In this document: positions 32,170 through 43,070 of the stretch, one piece after another | Layout of the letters: each line of letters begins with the position of its first letter | How positions within the stretch are numbered: the first letter of the stretch is position 1 | DNA from: Hyaloperonospora brassicae | Taxonomy: Eukaryota > Oomycota > Peronosporomycetes > Peronosporales > Peronosporaceae | Direction of reading: 5' to 3' | Length of the DNA stretch: 64,000 bases | NCBI GenBank assembly: GCA_947650285.1 | Contig: CANTFL010000235.1 | Coordinates: 124,001 to 188,000, forward strand | Translations under genes and position numbers: made by a program | The notes under the pieces: model-generated | What the model saw: the letters and a program-made list of their open reading frames with translations, nothing else | Told to the model about the DNA's origin: nothing | Databases searched by the model: none

Positions 32170-32520
32170 TCACAAGCCAAACCATCGCTCAATGCGCTGG
32201 AAGAGACCGTTGTTGACATACTTGGGGTTCTCCACCATCTCCTTCTCCACTCTGATCGGATGGCTGTGAGGCACCGCGTGCAGGCCGCCCGTTGCGCTTA
32301 CAGGAGCTCCTCCTCCCCTTCGCTCTTCCGGACTCGAGGCGGCCCCAGGAGCCGTCGACAGTCCCCTGAAGTTCAGCCCCACTGCAGCGCGGCGGTCGTT
32401 GTCTTCCGCTGCTCTGCTCGTGGGGTCGTTCGAATGGCTAACAGCACGTGTGCCCTCGCAGACAGTGAGCGAGACGAGAAGAAGCGCCACGAGGAATGCG
32501 ACGTGAGTGAGGAATTGCAT
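32170..32520 (-). CDS. Secreted RXLR-like effector candidate 2
   Basis: 116 residues from ATG 32520. The signal peptide MQFLTHVAFLVALLLVSLTV ends near residue 21. FRGLS (RGLS at 52-55) lies at the RXLR position, PEER at 64-67 matches dEER, and a short RRGGG Gly patch follows as in candidates 1 and 3. The tail is amphipathic and aromatic (ENPKYVNNGLFQRIERWFGL), a pattern known from short secreted oomycete proteins. The RXLR is degenerate (R-G-L-S), so host-cell export is inferred, not shown. The upstream DNA is a (TTCA)n tract on this strand, repeating the TCATTC core of the oomycete Inr. Confidence 0.7.
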   Translation of the reverse strand: MQFLTHVAFLVALLLVSLTVCEGTRAVSHSNDPTSRAAEDNDRRAAVGLNFRGLSTAPGAASSPEERRGGGAPVSATGGLHAVPHSHPIRVEKEMVENPKYVNNGLFQRIERWFGL

Positions 32521-32598
32521 GGTCTCTGCTGAAGGCGTCTCGGGCGATGATGATCCCGTGCCGTGCACTGGGGGACGGAGTGGATAGATAAGTGAGCG

Positions 32599-32852
32599 AA
32601 TGAATGAATGAATGAATGAATGAATGGACGGGCGCAAGTTGCAAAGTGAGCGACAGAGCTGTGCCGAGAAGCGACTCGGAGCTCGTCACACTTGACAGGG
32701 CGCTGGCTCAGCGGGTGGCTCTGTTTCGGCGATCAATCAATCAAGAACGAGGCTTTTGATGGCTGGCGGCGACGGTGTGCGTGGGTGGGTGTGTGCCGAG
32801 AAGATCTTGGCTGGGTCACGAGGCAGGTCGGCTGTCTATCTGTCTATCTTCT

Positions 32853-32894
<42 letters not shown>

Positions 32895-33044
32895 GTCCAC
32901 GGACACGGACACGGACACGGACACGGACGGACGGACTGGCGCGAACCCATTTGATGCATATCGGGACTTGTCTCAGGGTCCCCGATCCGAAACGCATGTG
33001 GGTGACGACGGGCCACGTGCACACACACACACACACACACACAC
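32599..33044. repeat. Microsatellite cluster
   Basis: (TGAA)n at 32599-32626, (GTCT)n at 32831-32894, (GGACAC)n at 32900-32935 and (CA)n at 33020-33044 within 450 bp upstream of effector candidate 2. Confidence 0.9.
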
Positions 33045-33633
33045 CCACAGCACGGGATCCCTCGTCCAGTACGACGTCAGGGGCGTCGATTCGAGCGCGA
33101 CCCTCTCTCTGCCTATCTCTCCCATCACGCGGCGTGTGGAGAAAGAGCGGGCTCGGCACGGACAGGTGAGCGTCACGTGCGTGTTGGCAGCTCACTCGTT
33201 CGCGTAAACGTGGCCCACTCTTGCGACGCCATGGCCGGATCAGAAAAACGCGGACCCCGTGATTCGCATGCAATGAATCGATACGCGTTGGACGCCTGTG
33301 CGCTCGCTGCCTGAAGAGACTGTGGTGCTCGCAGAAGCGTCGCACGCTCGAGAGACGAACTGGTACGGGGATGTTACGGGTATAGTTCTTTCCATTTCGC
33401 AAAGCAGTTGAGGCAGACGACATCTACTTCCTTCCTACTCCAGCAGATGCGGTCATACTGTGCTATGGACGACCAACCGATCGAGCGAAGGCAGGAATCA
33501 AAGTGGATTGTGCTCCCGCAGACGGAAAAGGTCCGCCCACTGCCACGTGCGGAATTTCTCACGTCCATTTCGTCCGACAAAGCGCTCGTCACGTGTGTCG
33601 TCATGTATCTCGTCGCAGTGCAAGTGTCCAAAT

Positions 33634-33666
<33 letters not shown>

Positions 33667-33680
33667 CATGAGTGTCGACT
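33045..33680. other. No gene recognised; (GA)n at 33636-33664
   Basis: Only short overlapping frames, none domain-bearing. Confidence 0.45.
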
Positions 33681-34381
33681 TCACATATTGGTTATGCGCT
33701 GGAAGTCTGAAACCTTCGAAGCCGAGAACACAGCGCCGGTCGCGGCGGTGATTCCTGGCACCCCTCTCTCTAGTGGTAGCGAAGCCCCGCTAGCCTCTAC
33801 CGTAAATAATTCAAGGGAGGCATGCAATGAAGCCCCTTGAAGCACTGTGGCCGCCGCTCTATGTCCACGCATAGCCAAGGCAGTCAATTGGCGTACGCCC
33901 GTAGACCAGAAGCGGACAACACTTTGAGACATCGTGGACTGCACGCCCCTAAATACTGCGTCGTTGCGCTCACTCTAGACGTGCGTGACGCAAATGGACC
34001 TCACCACCAACCGAATCCTTTGCCACATCTATTCGCCCGCCGCGGGATCGTCTTGAAGCCGCTCGAGCAACCGAGACCGCTGAAGCACCGGGCTCGCCGG
34101 AGCCTGGCGAGTTGCACAGTTGCCGATCAACTAGCAACAACTGGAGGCGACACTGTAGCGCCAGTCCAGTGGCTGAGGACTTTACCCCAGCACGCTCTCG
34201 CCTTCTGGCAATCCCAAAAAACGGGACTCGAAGTTTCGGGCATCCCGTGACGCGCCGGTAGGGCACGGCAGCTATTGCCGGTAGCACGTCCGGCGTGATA
34301 GAAATTGAGTCGCTTGGTGGCGACGCGATACGCCGTCCAACCTTGAATGCCTGAGAGTCCATTGCCATGGCGGCGGCGCAT
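33681..34381 (-). pseudogene. LINE 3' fragment (zf-RVT-like and tail)
   Basis: On the minus strand from 34381 a frame contains CRALPARHGMPETSSPVFWDC then ACWGKVLSHW. This is the Cys-His zinc-binding pattern (C-x-P-H-TPET-H-FW-C) that follows RT in many LINEs. One expected His is Pro here. Farther along, in another frame, FWSTGVRQLTALAM and GASLHASLELF resemble LINE C-termini. Broken by frame changes; a dead fragment unrelated in position to the LINE at 3.2 kb. Confidence 0.45.
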
Positions 34382-34439
34382 CAGCTATCTTTCCAGGCAT
34401 GGCTTCCATACCTGGAAAGGGAGCTGATGCGCCGCCGCC
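34369..34439. repeat. 71-bp near-perfect hairpin
   Basis: An 18-bp outer stem (34369-34386 with 34422-34439) and a 9-bp inner stem (34389-34397 with 34411-34419) around a 13-nt loop, with two or three unpaired bases between the stems. The arms start ggcggcggcgcatcag. It sits at the 5' edge of the minus-strand LINE fragment and may mark an inverted junction or a structured RNA. Confidence 0.85.
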
Positions 34440-36876
34440 CGTTGCCACGTATCCTCGCGGAGGACAGCATCTCCAAATAGTGGGTCGAGAACGCAGGTGC
34501 TAATGCTCCACCACGTTCGCCCGCGTCCTTCAGTCGCAGATGCGATAACGCGCGTCGGCTGCTCCGATCACGTGGTCGTTTCGGACGTAATCATCGGCAC
34601 TGCGGTGCAGTAATCAGCTTCCCCGTCGCCGTCGCCGTCGATTGACACGCAAGGCCAAGACAACGTCCGGTTCGAGAGCGACTGCCTCGATCTGAGCCGC
34701 GGGAGATGTATCAAGATCCTGGGCAGCCACCACCGCTCGTGTCGCCTGCGACAGACAGGGGCTCGCAACCATTCATTTGCCATGGACCATCTTCCCTTTG
34801 TTAGGATTCTGATCATTGTGGCCATACCACTAGGACGAGTTGGACTCTCCGCCATCAGACGATGACGCTTGCGTGCGGACCACGTCCATACAGAGCCCCT
34901 GTAGCTTCCTCGCGCGATCGACCTGCGCCAGGTGGTTGCGCTATGCTTTAGGGTCGCAACGACCGCACAGGCGCAGTGGGAAAAGCAGTGTTGGGCAGTG
35001 GCGGGCCGCTCTTTATCCACTTACGAGCGAAGTTGCGTGCAACAAGCGTTCCGGTAACGACACCACGTGCTTGTCCTACCTACCTACACGACTCGCTGCA
35101 CGACGTGCTTATGACCATTTTGTCGCCTCGACGCTTCAGCGTTTCTGCTCGATAGCCCCTTCGCCTCTGCCCGTTCCATCGCGTTCTCGCTCGGTGCATT
35201 CCTGTGTCGATCTCGCGTGCTTCAGTATGGAACGCCCTTCCACGGCCAACACGTCGCTAGCACTAGCGGGTGGGAGAAGCTGTACATGCCATTGTCCAGT
35301 ACGTGTAACAACAGACTCAGCAGATAGTTGGATAGAAATGCGCTTGACACGGAGTTCCCACGTCTGTCTCGCTTGATGCACCACGTGGTGCGATCGCCCC
35401 ATTGTACACATGTGCTGGGCCCGGACACGTGCACGAGAGACAAAGGCTGGCTCCCCGCCGTCCTCCCTGATTCAACCACTAGTGACGTTTCGCGATGTAT
35501 CTGTGGTTCAGCAACTCGTGGTGGACGATCGCTGTCAACGTGGCGTCATGTCTAATAGCTAAGTCGGGTGATCGCTGCCGCACTGCATGCGATGTCGTTC
35601 TGCAATGCCGTGAGCTTCTACCATCGCCGCACAAGGCCGTCTGGACAAGTTCCTTCTTATGAGGCGCTCTTTCACTCCGCTAGCTACACAAGAACAGCAC
35701 TCGCTGATGCAACAATGTACATCTGACGTGTCCATGCAGGTGTTGCTATGTGAGGAGCGAATGGCAACAGAGCACAAGTGCATATTGCCAGAACGGCTGC
35801 TCGACGTGGCTAATGATGTAGACTGTCCTACGTCGTGTACTGAATCCAGACTTTCTGTGCCTGGACGTGCAGGGTCCACGACGGAAGCAGCATAGTTGTT
35901 AGTTGATCCTGGATGCTGTGTTGCGTGTAGGCTTAGCCAGTGGCGTGGCGCGTATGACGGACTTGTGATGTCACTGCCTAAGAAGACGAAAGTAGCTGCG
36001 GGTACGCGACCGCAACAACGTCGTAGAGCATATGGTGGCACAATATCTTGTACTCAACTCGAATGTAAGCAGCAGCGCATACTTGCGGTGTGGCGTGTGC
36101 GCAGCGAGTTCACACATCTTCTTGTCCTGTTTGGAAAAGAACCAGTCTGTCGACATCGACAAGAAGACTATCTCTGAGCGCAGTCCAAGAGGACACAGCT
36201 TGCACGAACCTCTTGGACAGACGATGAGCAAGAAAGCGAACCCGTACCGTGTGCATCGCATCTCCTTATAAATTGAATGTTTCCAGCCATTCGCTTGACA
36301 TGATACAATGGTACTTGCATTCTCTCTCTGTTGACCCAATCATTTGTGTATCGACATCTTAACGGGTTCATCGGACTCCTATTTGACTTAATACCAGCGC
36401 ACATTGCTGCAAGCTCCTCCTGAACGACCTGCACGTGTCTTTATGCCTCACAATTGATCATTGTCGCCTTCGGGAGATCATTCGACATCCGCAATGAGAC
36501 TGAGCGGTACTCGCAATGAGACCAGGACCCCTGTTTCCTCTCGCGGCTTCTTACGTAGCAACTCATTATCTTGCTATGTGACCTAAATGTCGTCACCACT
36601 CACAACAAACACGGGAAATGTCGTTGCATACCACCATCACGTTGTACGGTCGTTCGAATCTGGATACATCCTTTTCCGTTCATGCTTCTTGAATCAACAT
36701 TGTACGGAAGCCACGTGCTTTTGAATGCGTCAAGATACTGGACAACGCGCCAAAGCGCTCCGAGAACACCTCCCTTCGAGACGACGGTTAGCGACGTACT
36801 TCTTCCCCCTCTGACGCAGAACAAAGCTGTGGTCGCGTTACTTTTGTTGATGTATGGAGATCTTAACGTACAGAAT
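34440..36876. other. 2.4 kb without a recognisable gene
   Basis: Several 100-180-codon frames overlap on both strands with no domain, signal peptide or bias I can defend. Confidence 0.35.
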
Positions 36877-37599
36877 CTTGCAGCAATGATGGAGGTAGAC
36901 CAGGCACAACATGTACGTATGTCTTGAGCGTGATGCAAGTATGTATGTGTGTGCATCTTGAGCGCGTGATGCGTGTACAAAATATGCCTCTCTGATCGTG
37001 AAAAAAGTCAGCTCGCGCCGCTTCGCCTACAATGCCAAACAGAAGAACAAAGATAGAATTCCCTTTGGAAATCGTGCCACTTCGGCGTCTGGTCAACAGC
37101 ACCAGTTTCCTCCAAGAGGACGAGGAGGAGGAATCGGAGAAAACGATGGTGTCATCGTTTCCTCAGCTTCCACACACGTAACACACCAGTCTATTGTCAG
37201 CTACCGATTTGCGAGATTGACGACCGGTCAGAACTAGCATCAGGCATTCAGACACGATGATCTCGGCACACGTAAAGCACAACAAAGCAGAGCTCCGCGT
37301 TCAGATGGCCTCATCATAGTGATATGGTACGCGCGCCCTCGTTGACAATGAAACCACGACTCCCGTCACACGAAGTCGCAGTGTACTCGTAGATCTGTGG
37401 TCGAGGAAAACGGAATACCGCGAGCTCGGAAGTGTGGAGCTTAGTCCACGGACGTCGCGAGCTGAAGTTGCTATTGGAACTACAAAGCTACACAGTCCAG
37501 AGCCTTGTAAGCCATCAAACAACGACATGTCTTTCTTAACAACGCAAAAGGTTTGATACTACGAAACGTCTTGTAGTGAGGGCAAACGTCACGGCATCA
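36877..37599. repeat. Dispersed repeat, copy A (723 bp)
   Basis: Direct repeat of 41289-42063. It begins cttgcagcaa and ends ggcatca. Both copies keep a 75-codon minus-strand frame (37301-37528), but most differences are amino-acid changing, so it is probably not coding. Element type unknown. Confidence 0.8.
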
Positions 37600-39594
37600 T
37601 CATCGCCTTTGTGTAAAACGACACATAGTGACTACATCAGCTATGTGGAAATCGGTATGGTCGGTTGACGAAGGCGATTTCGAGACACGCTACATTAGGG
37701 TCACTGTCACCCCATTAGCGCCTTTATAGGTGTCGTGGTATCCCAAGTCCTGTCGACCGTCTCCACGTGTGTTTTATACGCTTCTGGTTTGCACCTCCAC
37801 ACACTGCATGCACCACAGCGAATGCTGAAGGTAGTTCTGAGTGTCTCTACTTTGGTGGAAGAAAAGCTCTCGTCGGTTGTTGTCTGCATACCAGTTTGTA
37901 TATTTTGGAAGGGTAAAGCACGACCTTCAATATTCCAGCATCTTATGAGCTTTTAATATTACATAATTTGGGAGCCTTCCGGTGCTACAATTAGAATCGA
38001 GTAAGATTGCTTGAAATATAGTCAGCTATTTCAGCTGGGGAACTAGGATCATATATATTCTTAACAGCATAACTTGGAGCAGAGTGACGACAATTATTGC
38101 AAGCGTGATGTCTCTTTGCTACACATACGGTATACAACCACTGACAAAGAGTGACAGGGCTATCAACCTTTTGTCATTCACGCCAAGAACTAGCCACTCC
38201 CTCAGATAATCGATTGTCTTGCGACTCGACGACCCACATCAGAGGGATTTATCAAAGTGTATTCCTCAAAAGCAAATGGGTAGATGTCACACCTCAAATG
38301 TAGACATTGAACAGGATTGTTGTTATCGATGCAAAGGTGGGCAACGCGTCTAAGGTATTGTAGGCCAAGGTAACAACGCCAAGATGTCACACGCTTTTCC
38401 GAGTTTCACTCTAGCCGCAAAGATTGCAAGTAATTATCACCCACCTAAGGTTTGTTCCCAAAACAGACCGACCAACGACAGACGTGCGTCTGTCCACGAT
38501 GTAGTATCATGTGTCATACAGTGTCGTTGATGCGAAAACGATATACAACTGTGTCAGTCAGGCAAGAAGAGCATGAGCAGCATGAGCTTGACGACTACAG
38601 TATCATGTTGTGTTGAATGACGTTTGTTGTCTTACAGTCGATACGAGCTTTTCAAACATAAACAAAAAGGAATGTGATGCTGAAGAGAATACTACAGACG
38701 TCGCTCTCGAGCACAAAGCGCGCCTTGTGTCCCCACACGTAGGTTTGTTTCCGTTTGACTGTGAGGTATATTGAGAAACGTTGGCGACCAACAATGCCCA
38801 TACACGTAGATTTGCGGTGTTGTTCACATATCGCGCTCCGACACTTGTTCTCGTGCTGCTGGTCATCGTCTGGAATACGAATTGCTGCGGCCGATTGAAA
38901 TACGTAGCGTTTGCGTGACGTTTGGTAGCGTGTCGCGTTATTCTTCTTTTCCCAGTCCGGTCCGAGCAAGTAAAACATGTCGCGTCGCTGCAACGGATTG
39001 CTTGAATACCATCTGCCTGTCCGCATGGGGAGCGGCGAATCGATCGTCAGCATATGGTGCAGTCACATTAGGACCTCTACTCAAGTTGGATCCACACAAC
39101 AAGGCAAGGCCAAATCGCATTGATCGTTCCCTACCTTGCCACATGGTCAATGTCGTAGTCACCACCACATGGCATCAGCAGAGCCAGGGATTCGACTCTC
39201 GCAGCTCACATAGCGTGCGGAACCCCTAAAGAATGGAGAAAGCAAGAACGTGTCTGCTACCGTTGTCACGCTTCCTCACAACATGTGAACGACTCTCCTA
39301 GTTAGGCTGGCAACGCCAATATCTGACGGGGCGACACATCGACCAGGGGAGTGACGTCGAGCGCGTGCCTATAAGATGCTTGACCCCATCCTTGCGCTTG
39401 CGTGGGTGTGCCCGTCTGTAACGCGACGAACGAGCAGACGACAAGACGCACGCGGCGGCGCCGGTGCACGGGATGTGTTGGGTCGCAGGGCTGCAGTTCA
39501 CAGTGCCGAAAATCAAGTCAAAGCATATGCGCGCGGTCGCAATCGCCGGGAACCGCGCGCACGCCCCACTCGGCTGCTGCTGCTGTTCGATGCC
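37600..39594. other. 2 kb without a recognisable gene
   Basis: A minus-strand stretch near 38020-38135 gives a Cys/His cluster (CVAKRHHACNNCRH) in one frame, and 38202-38390 a plausible frame (AHLCIDNNNPVQCLHLRCDI). They may be pieces of a decayed transposase. No confident call. Confidence 0.35.
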
Positions 39595-39608
39595 TCATTC
39601 ATCAATTT
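39595..39608 (+). promoter_or_regulatory. Oomycete Inr-like core promoter motif
   Basis: TCATTCATCAATTT matches YCATTYYNCAWTTT at 13 of 14 positions, 55 nt before the ATG of effector candidate 3. Confidence 0.65.
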
Positions 39609-39662
39609 CGATCGGCTTAGCCAACGCAAAAGACCTCTTGGACTGTGTTCGGCCATCAAAAC

Positions 39663-40058
39663 ATGCGCTTAGTCGGTCCCCTCGTGTTGACACTGGCGAC
39701 GCTGGTCGCAACCAGCGCGGGCACTGCGAACGCCGAGGGACGCAATCTCCGAAGCGATCCGCTGACGTCCGACTACGAGGCAAACATCGAGGCCCGGAAA
39801 GGAGGACGCGGAGGCGGAGGCGGTGGGGGCGGCTGGGGTATCCTTCCTTTTCGACCGTTCTCCCCTGGACCATATGTCTTTCCCTACGACGCACCCCACG
39901 CGAAGGAAGCGCTGGGCGGACACGCGGAATGGGTGAAAAAACTGTCGAAACGTCAACGGGCGGAGCTCCATCAAAGAGCTCGAGCGGCGAGGCGAATTCG
40001 AAGGTGGAAAGAACAAGCGATGTTGCGTAAAGCAGCGAAGCGTGACGAGAGTAACTAG
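39663..40058 (+). CDS. Secreted RXLR effector candidate 3, Gly-rich
   Basis: 131 residues from ATG 39663. The signal peptide (MRLVGPLVLTLATLVATSAG) cleaves near Ala 24. A canonical RXLR, RNLR at 27-30, follows within the expected window, then a dEER-like NIEAR at 41-45, a KGGRGGGGGGGGWG stretch at 46-59, a Pro/aromatic segment (PFRPFSPGPYVFPYD) and a strongly basic helical tail (LSKRQRAELHQRARAARR, then RRWKEQAMLRKAAKR) that could act in nucleic-acid binding or nuclear targeting. It shares its layout with candidate 1 at 21452. Role: probable host-delivered protein. The target is unknown. Confidence 0.8.
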   Translation: MRLVGPLVLTLATLVATSAGTANAEGRNLRSDPLTSDYEANIEARKGGRGGGGGGGGWGILPFRPFSPGPYVFPYDAPHAKEALGGHAEWVKKLSKRQRAELHQRARAARRIRRWKEQAMLRKAAKRDESN

Positions 40059-41288
40059 TAACGGACAGGGCGTAGTGGTGTCAGCGCTGGCGTCACGCAA
40101 GTCAGGTGGTGCGGTGGAGCTGAGGGGATAGTGATTGAATTACACGTTGTTTGCTTGCTAGTTCTGGTGTTTGCACGTCATCGAGTGACCTGACCTCTCT
40201 GCGCCTGCTTTTGTCTTGAGAGATCAGCCTCGCAAACTCTTGTTGTAGATATGCTGCACGTCACCTGTGTCCACCCACCACACACACCCAGTTCTCGACT
40301 GCAAGTGCACCTTTGTCGTCGCGAACCGACATGATCGTCTGGTGATGGACATCTCATAGTGCTGTGGTAAAAGGTCGTTGGTGGCTCGCGCGTCGCTAAC
40401 CTGCGGGCCCATGAACGTCTGTGCAGGCACTGCGTGCTGGCTCACCACGTGCACTTGGACGGTCCCTAGATAGAGTCAAGCAACGACTACGGCAGCTGCT
40501 CCCGACTATCGCTAGCTTTGACAGCACAATGCCTTTACCTACAACGGTATCGCAGCGCTGGCCGTTGTTGATTTTGTCCTCTTATCGACGCTCTCGTGAC
40601 GTGGACGCATACCGTACGCCCCCGCCAGCAATCCCTGTTCCTGCTCCACGTATCCTTGACCTTGACGCCTTCCGAATGGTTGTACGTGGACAGCGTCATC
40701 GACCTTCGTCAGCTTCGGACCTTGCGAAACGTCACCGCTTTAATAACACCTGCCGACACTCGCCAACACTGCCGATGCTCAGGCCTAATATCACCTTACT
40801 GCGCGCCTCCCGTACATGCGCCGCAAAGAAACGATCCCGTGCAGCTCTCTGTTACCAGAGGTTCGATGGTCTGCACACAGACGGCAGTGGCAGGTCGTTG
40901 TTTGCCGATTCTCGCGTTACCTCACTACACGCAGTTTCACCAATCTCTTTCTCATGATACCTTCTCTACGGCATCCTGAGTGCTCGTTTTGGGTGCTTCA
41001 TTCGGCAAATGGCGGCTTCTCTCACTCACTCGTTATCTAGCGCCCCTCCTGCTACGTCACGACCGGCCGTCTCTGTACTCTAGTGTCGCAAATAGTCGAG
41101 ACCTTTCAAAGCTGAGTCGATATAATCGCTCTCTCACAAAAGTCGACAAGACTAGGAAAATGGCGTGACACTTATCACCATTGCGTAGGTAAATTCATTC
41201 GACCCAGCATCGACTTGGTCCATAGGCGAGCACCACCAACTCTTTTTAAAGAAACCTTTATGGTGCCTTGATTTGCGTGGAAAGCCAC
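40059..41288. other. No gene recognised
   Basis: A plus-strand frame at 40421-40957 (178 codons) is the longest; it has no ATG-supported domain and competes with an overlapping frame at 40596-40979. Confidence 0.35.
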
Positions 41289-42063
41289 CTTGCAGCAACG
41301 ATAGAGGTAGACCAGGCACAACATGTACGTATGTCGTGAGCGTGATGCAAGTATGTATGTGTGTGCATCTTGAGCGCGTGAAGTATGGATGAGCGCGTGA
41401 TGCATGTAAAAATATGCCTCTTTGATCGTGAAAAAAAGTTAGCTCGCGCCACTTCGTCTACAATGCCATTGAGCAGAAGAACAAAGATAGGAATCCCTTA
41501 GGGTATCGTACCACTTCGGCGTCTGGTCAATAGCAAAGGTTCCTCCGAAAGAACGAGGAGAAGATACGAGGAGGACGGGGAGAAGAGAGGGGGAGGAAGC
41601 TGAGAAAACATTGGTATCATCGTTTCCTCAGCTTCCACACACGTAACACACCAGTCTATTTCAGCTGACGATTTGCGAGGTTGTCGACCGGTCAGAACAA
41701 GCATCAGGCATTCAGACACGATGATCTCGGCACACGTAAAGCACAACAAAGCAGAGCTCCGCGTTCAGATGGCCTCATCATAGTGATATGGTACGCGCGC
41801 CCTCGTTGACAATGAAACCACGACTCCCGTCACACGAAGTCGCAGTGTACTCGTAGATCTGTGGTCGAGGAAAACGGAATGCCGCGAGCTTGGAAGTGTG
41901 GAGCTAAGTCCACGGACGTCGCGAGCTGAAGTTGCTATTGGAACTACAAAGCTACACAGTCCAGTGCCTTGTAAGTCATCAAAAAACGACATGTCTTTGT
42001 TAACAACGTAAAGGGTTTGAGGCTACGAAACGTCTTGTAGTGAGGGCAAACGTCAAGGCATCA
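41289..42063. repeat. Dispersed repeat, copy B (775 bp)
   Basis: Direct copy of 36877-37599 with small insertions: a duplicated gagcgcgtgat segment near 41380-41400 and a purine-rich insert near 41545-41590. Confidence 0.8.
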
Positions 42064-42459
42064 CCACTTGGTGTAGATACACGCACTGCGACCACAGACG
42101 CCACACACATACAATACAGTAAGTGTGTGTGGCGTGATACGGCACACTGGTGACGGTTGCTGGTGTGACACGCACGCAGGGCCAAGACAGGAGTACAAAA
42201 ATTGACACCAGATTGGGTCAACCAGATTACAATATCAATTATTATCAATATCAGCTGTTACCTTGGTAAGTAAATGTGGATGGAATGTTGCTTTCGAAGG
42301 TAATAGTCGGACCGCTTTTTTATGGGTTACTATAGGCCATTATATCAATTATATTCACCAGCATCCTGGTCGGGTAGGGGTAACGCCCTCCCAGAAGGCT
42401 TAAGCTAGCTGATGCTTGTTGACTTTGCATCTGTGTGCGTGTAGGAGACAAGTGCACGG
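42064..42459. other. No gene recognised
   Basis: AT-rich spacer before the Copia fragments. Confidence 0.4.
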
Positions 42460-42732
42460 ATGTGGTTGTTTTGCAGACTGTGTATTACCATCGTGCTCAT
42501 GCTAGCTACTGCGCCCACTTGCGCAAATCTCACTCGCAGCCTCAAGCGACTCTTCGCGTCCTGTGACCCATCGGCTGTCGTCCGTTATGCAACGACGCAG
42601 TGCATACATACGCTCTCCTCCTTCCAACACTCCTCCCGCTGCGTCGGTGTTACATCAGGGGAGAGGCTAAATAGACCGGGCATTATTGCTAACTACACCG
42701 GCGCCTATCCATTAGACTTAATGTTTACATGA
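42460..42732 (+). CDS. Chimeric signal-peptide ORF over Copia debris
   Basis: 90 residues from ATG 42460. MWLFCRLCITIVLMLATAPT is a convincing signal peptide, but from about residue 20 the frame is antisense Copia gag DNA (42517-42640 matches 49445-49560) and then LTR sequence. Either a chance frame or a young secreted chimera. No Inr found. Confidence 0.25.
   Translation: MWLFCRLCITIVLMLATAPTCANLTRSLKRLFASCDPSAVVRYATTQCIHTLSSFQHSSRCVGVTSGERLNRPGIIANYTGAYPLDLMFT
42517..42640 (-). repeat. Copia gag 5' fragment
   Basis: Nearly identical to 49445-49560 in the same orientation, the start of the minus-strand Copia gag. Confidence 0.8.
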
Positions 42733-42790
42733 CTACAGTGATGACGCAGCCAGGCCACGTCGATTCGAATATGACAGGATAAGCTAAAAG
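42651..42790 (+). repeat. Copia LTR fragment, plus orientation
   Basis: It starts TGTTACATCAGGGG and runs to gacaggataagctaa. It is the inverse of 43820-43955. Shared blocks: gggcattattgcta, acaccggcg and tagacttaatgttta. Confidence 0.75.
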
Positions 42791-42820
42791 AACTGCATCT
42801 TTGTCGTAGCCAGGCCACCT

Positions 42821-42991
42821 GGTAATTATTCATATTATTATTTATCAAAGGGATTTCTTTATTATCAGGTGCTATTAATTTTTATTCAACTATTTATAAT
42901 ATGAGAGCTCCTAGCTTAAGTTTTCATCGATTACCTTTATTTGTGTGGTCTGTATTAATTACAGCTTTTTTATTATTATTAACTTTACCTG
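42821..42991 (+). pseudogene. cox1: Nuclear mitochondrial insertion (NUMT): cox1 fragment
   Basis: An AT-rich island. From 42865 it translates as [15 protein letters not shown] then [19 protein letters not shown] and LLLLTLP, the strongly conserved cytochrome c oxidase subunit 1 segment around NMRAP and [10 protein letters not shown]. 5' of this, similarity continues with a frame slip near 42850 (ISLLSGAIN). It stops at 42991, where the mitochondrial frame would go on. T/A-rich codon use and abrupt ends show a mitochondrial DNA fragment captured in the nucleus between two Copia LTR pieces. Confidence 0.85.
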
Positions 42992-43070
42992 CAGCAGAGC
43001 TTCCGTGTGTGAGATTCCATAAGTGCCTCTCTGTTTGCCTTCTGAACGATTTTGCGGACATCCTTTGTCT

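Noticed and set aside
37301..37528. 75-codon frame conserved in direct repeats A and B as a gene
   Set aside because: The few differences are mostly non-synonymous, which is what neutral repeat divergence gives.
39181..39205. tRNA T-arm-like gggattcgactct
   Set aside because: No acceptor, D-arm or anticodon arm can be built around it.
40421..40979. Two overlapping plus-strand frames of 178 and 127 codons
   Set aside because: No domain, signal peptide or supporting promoter; they contradict each other.
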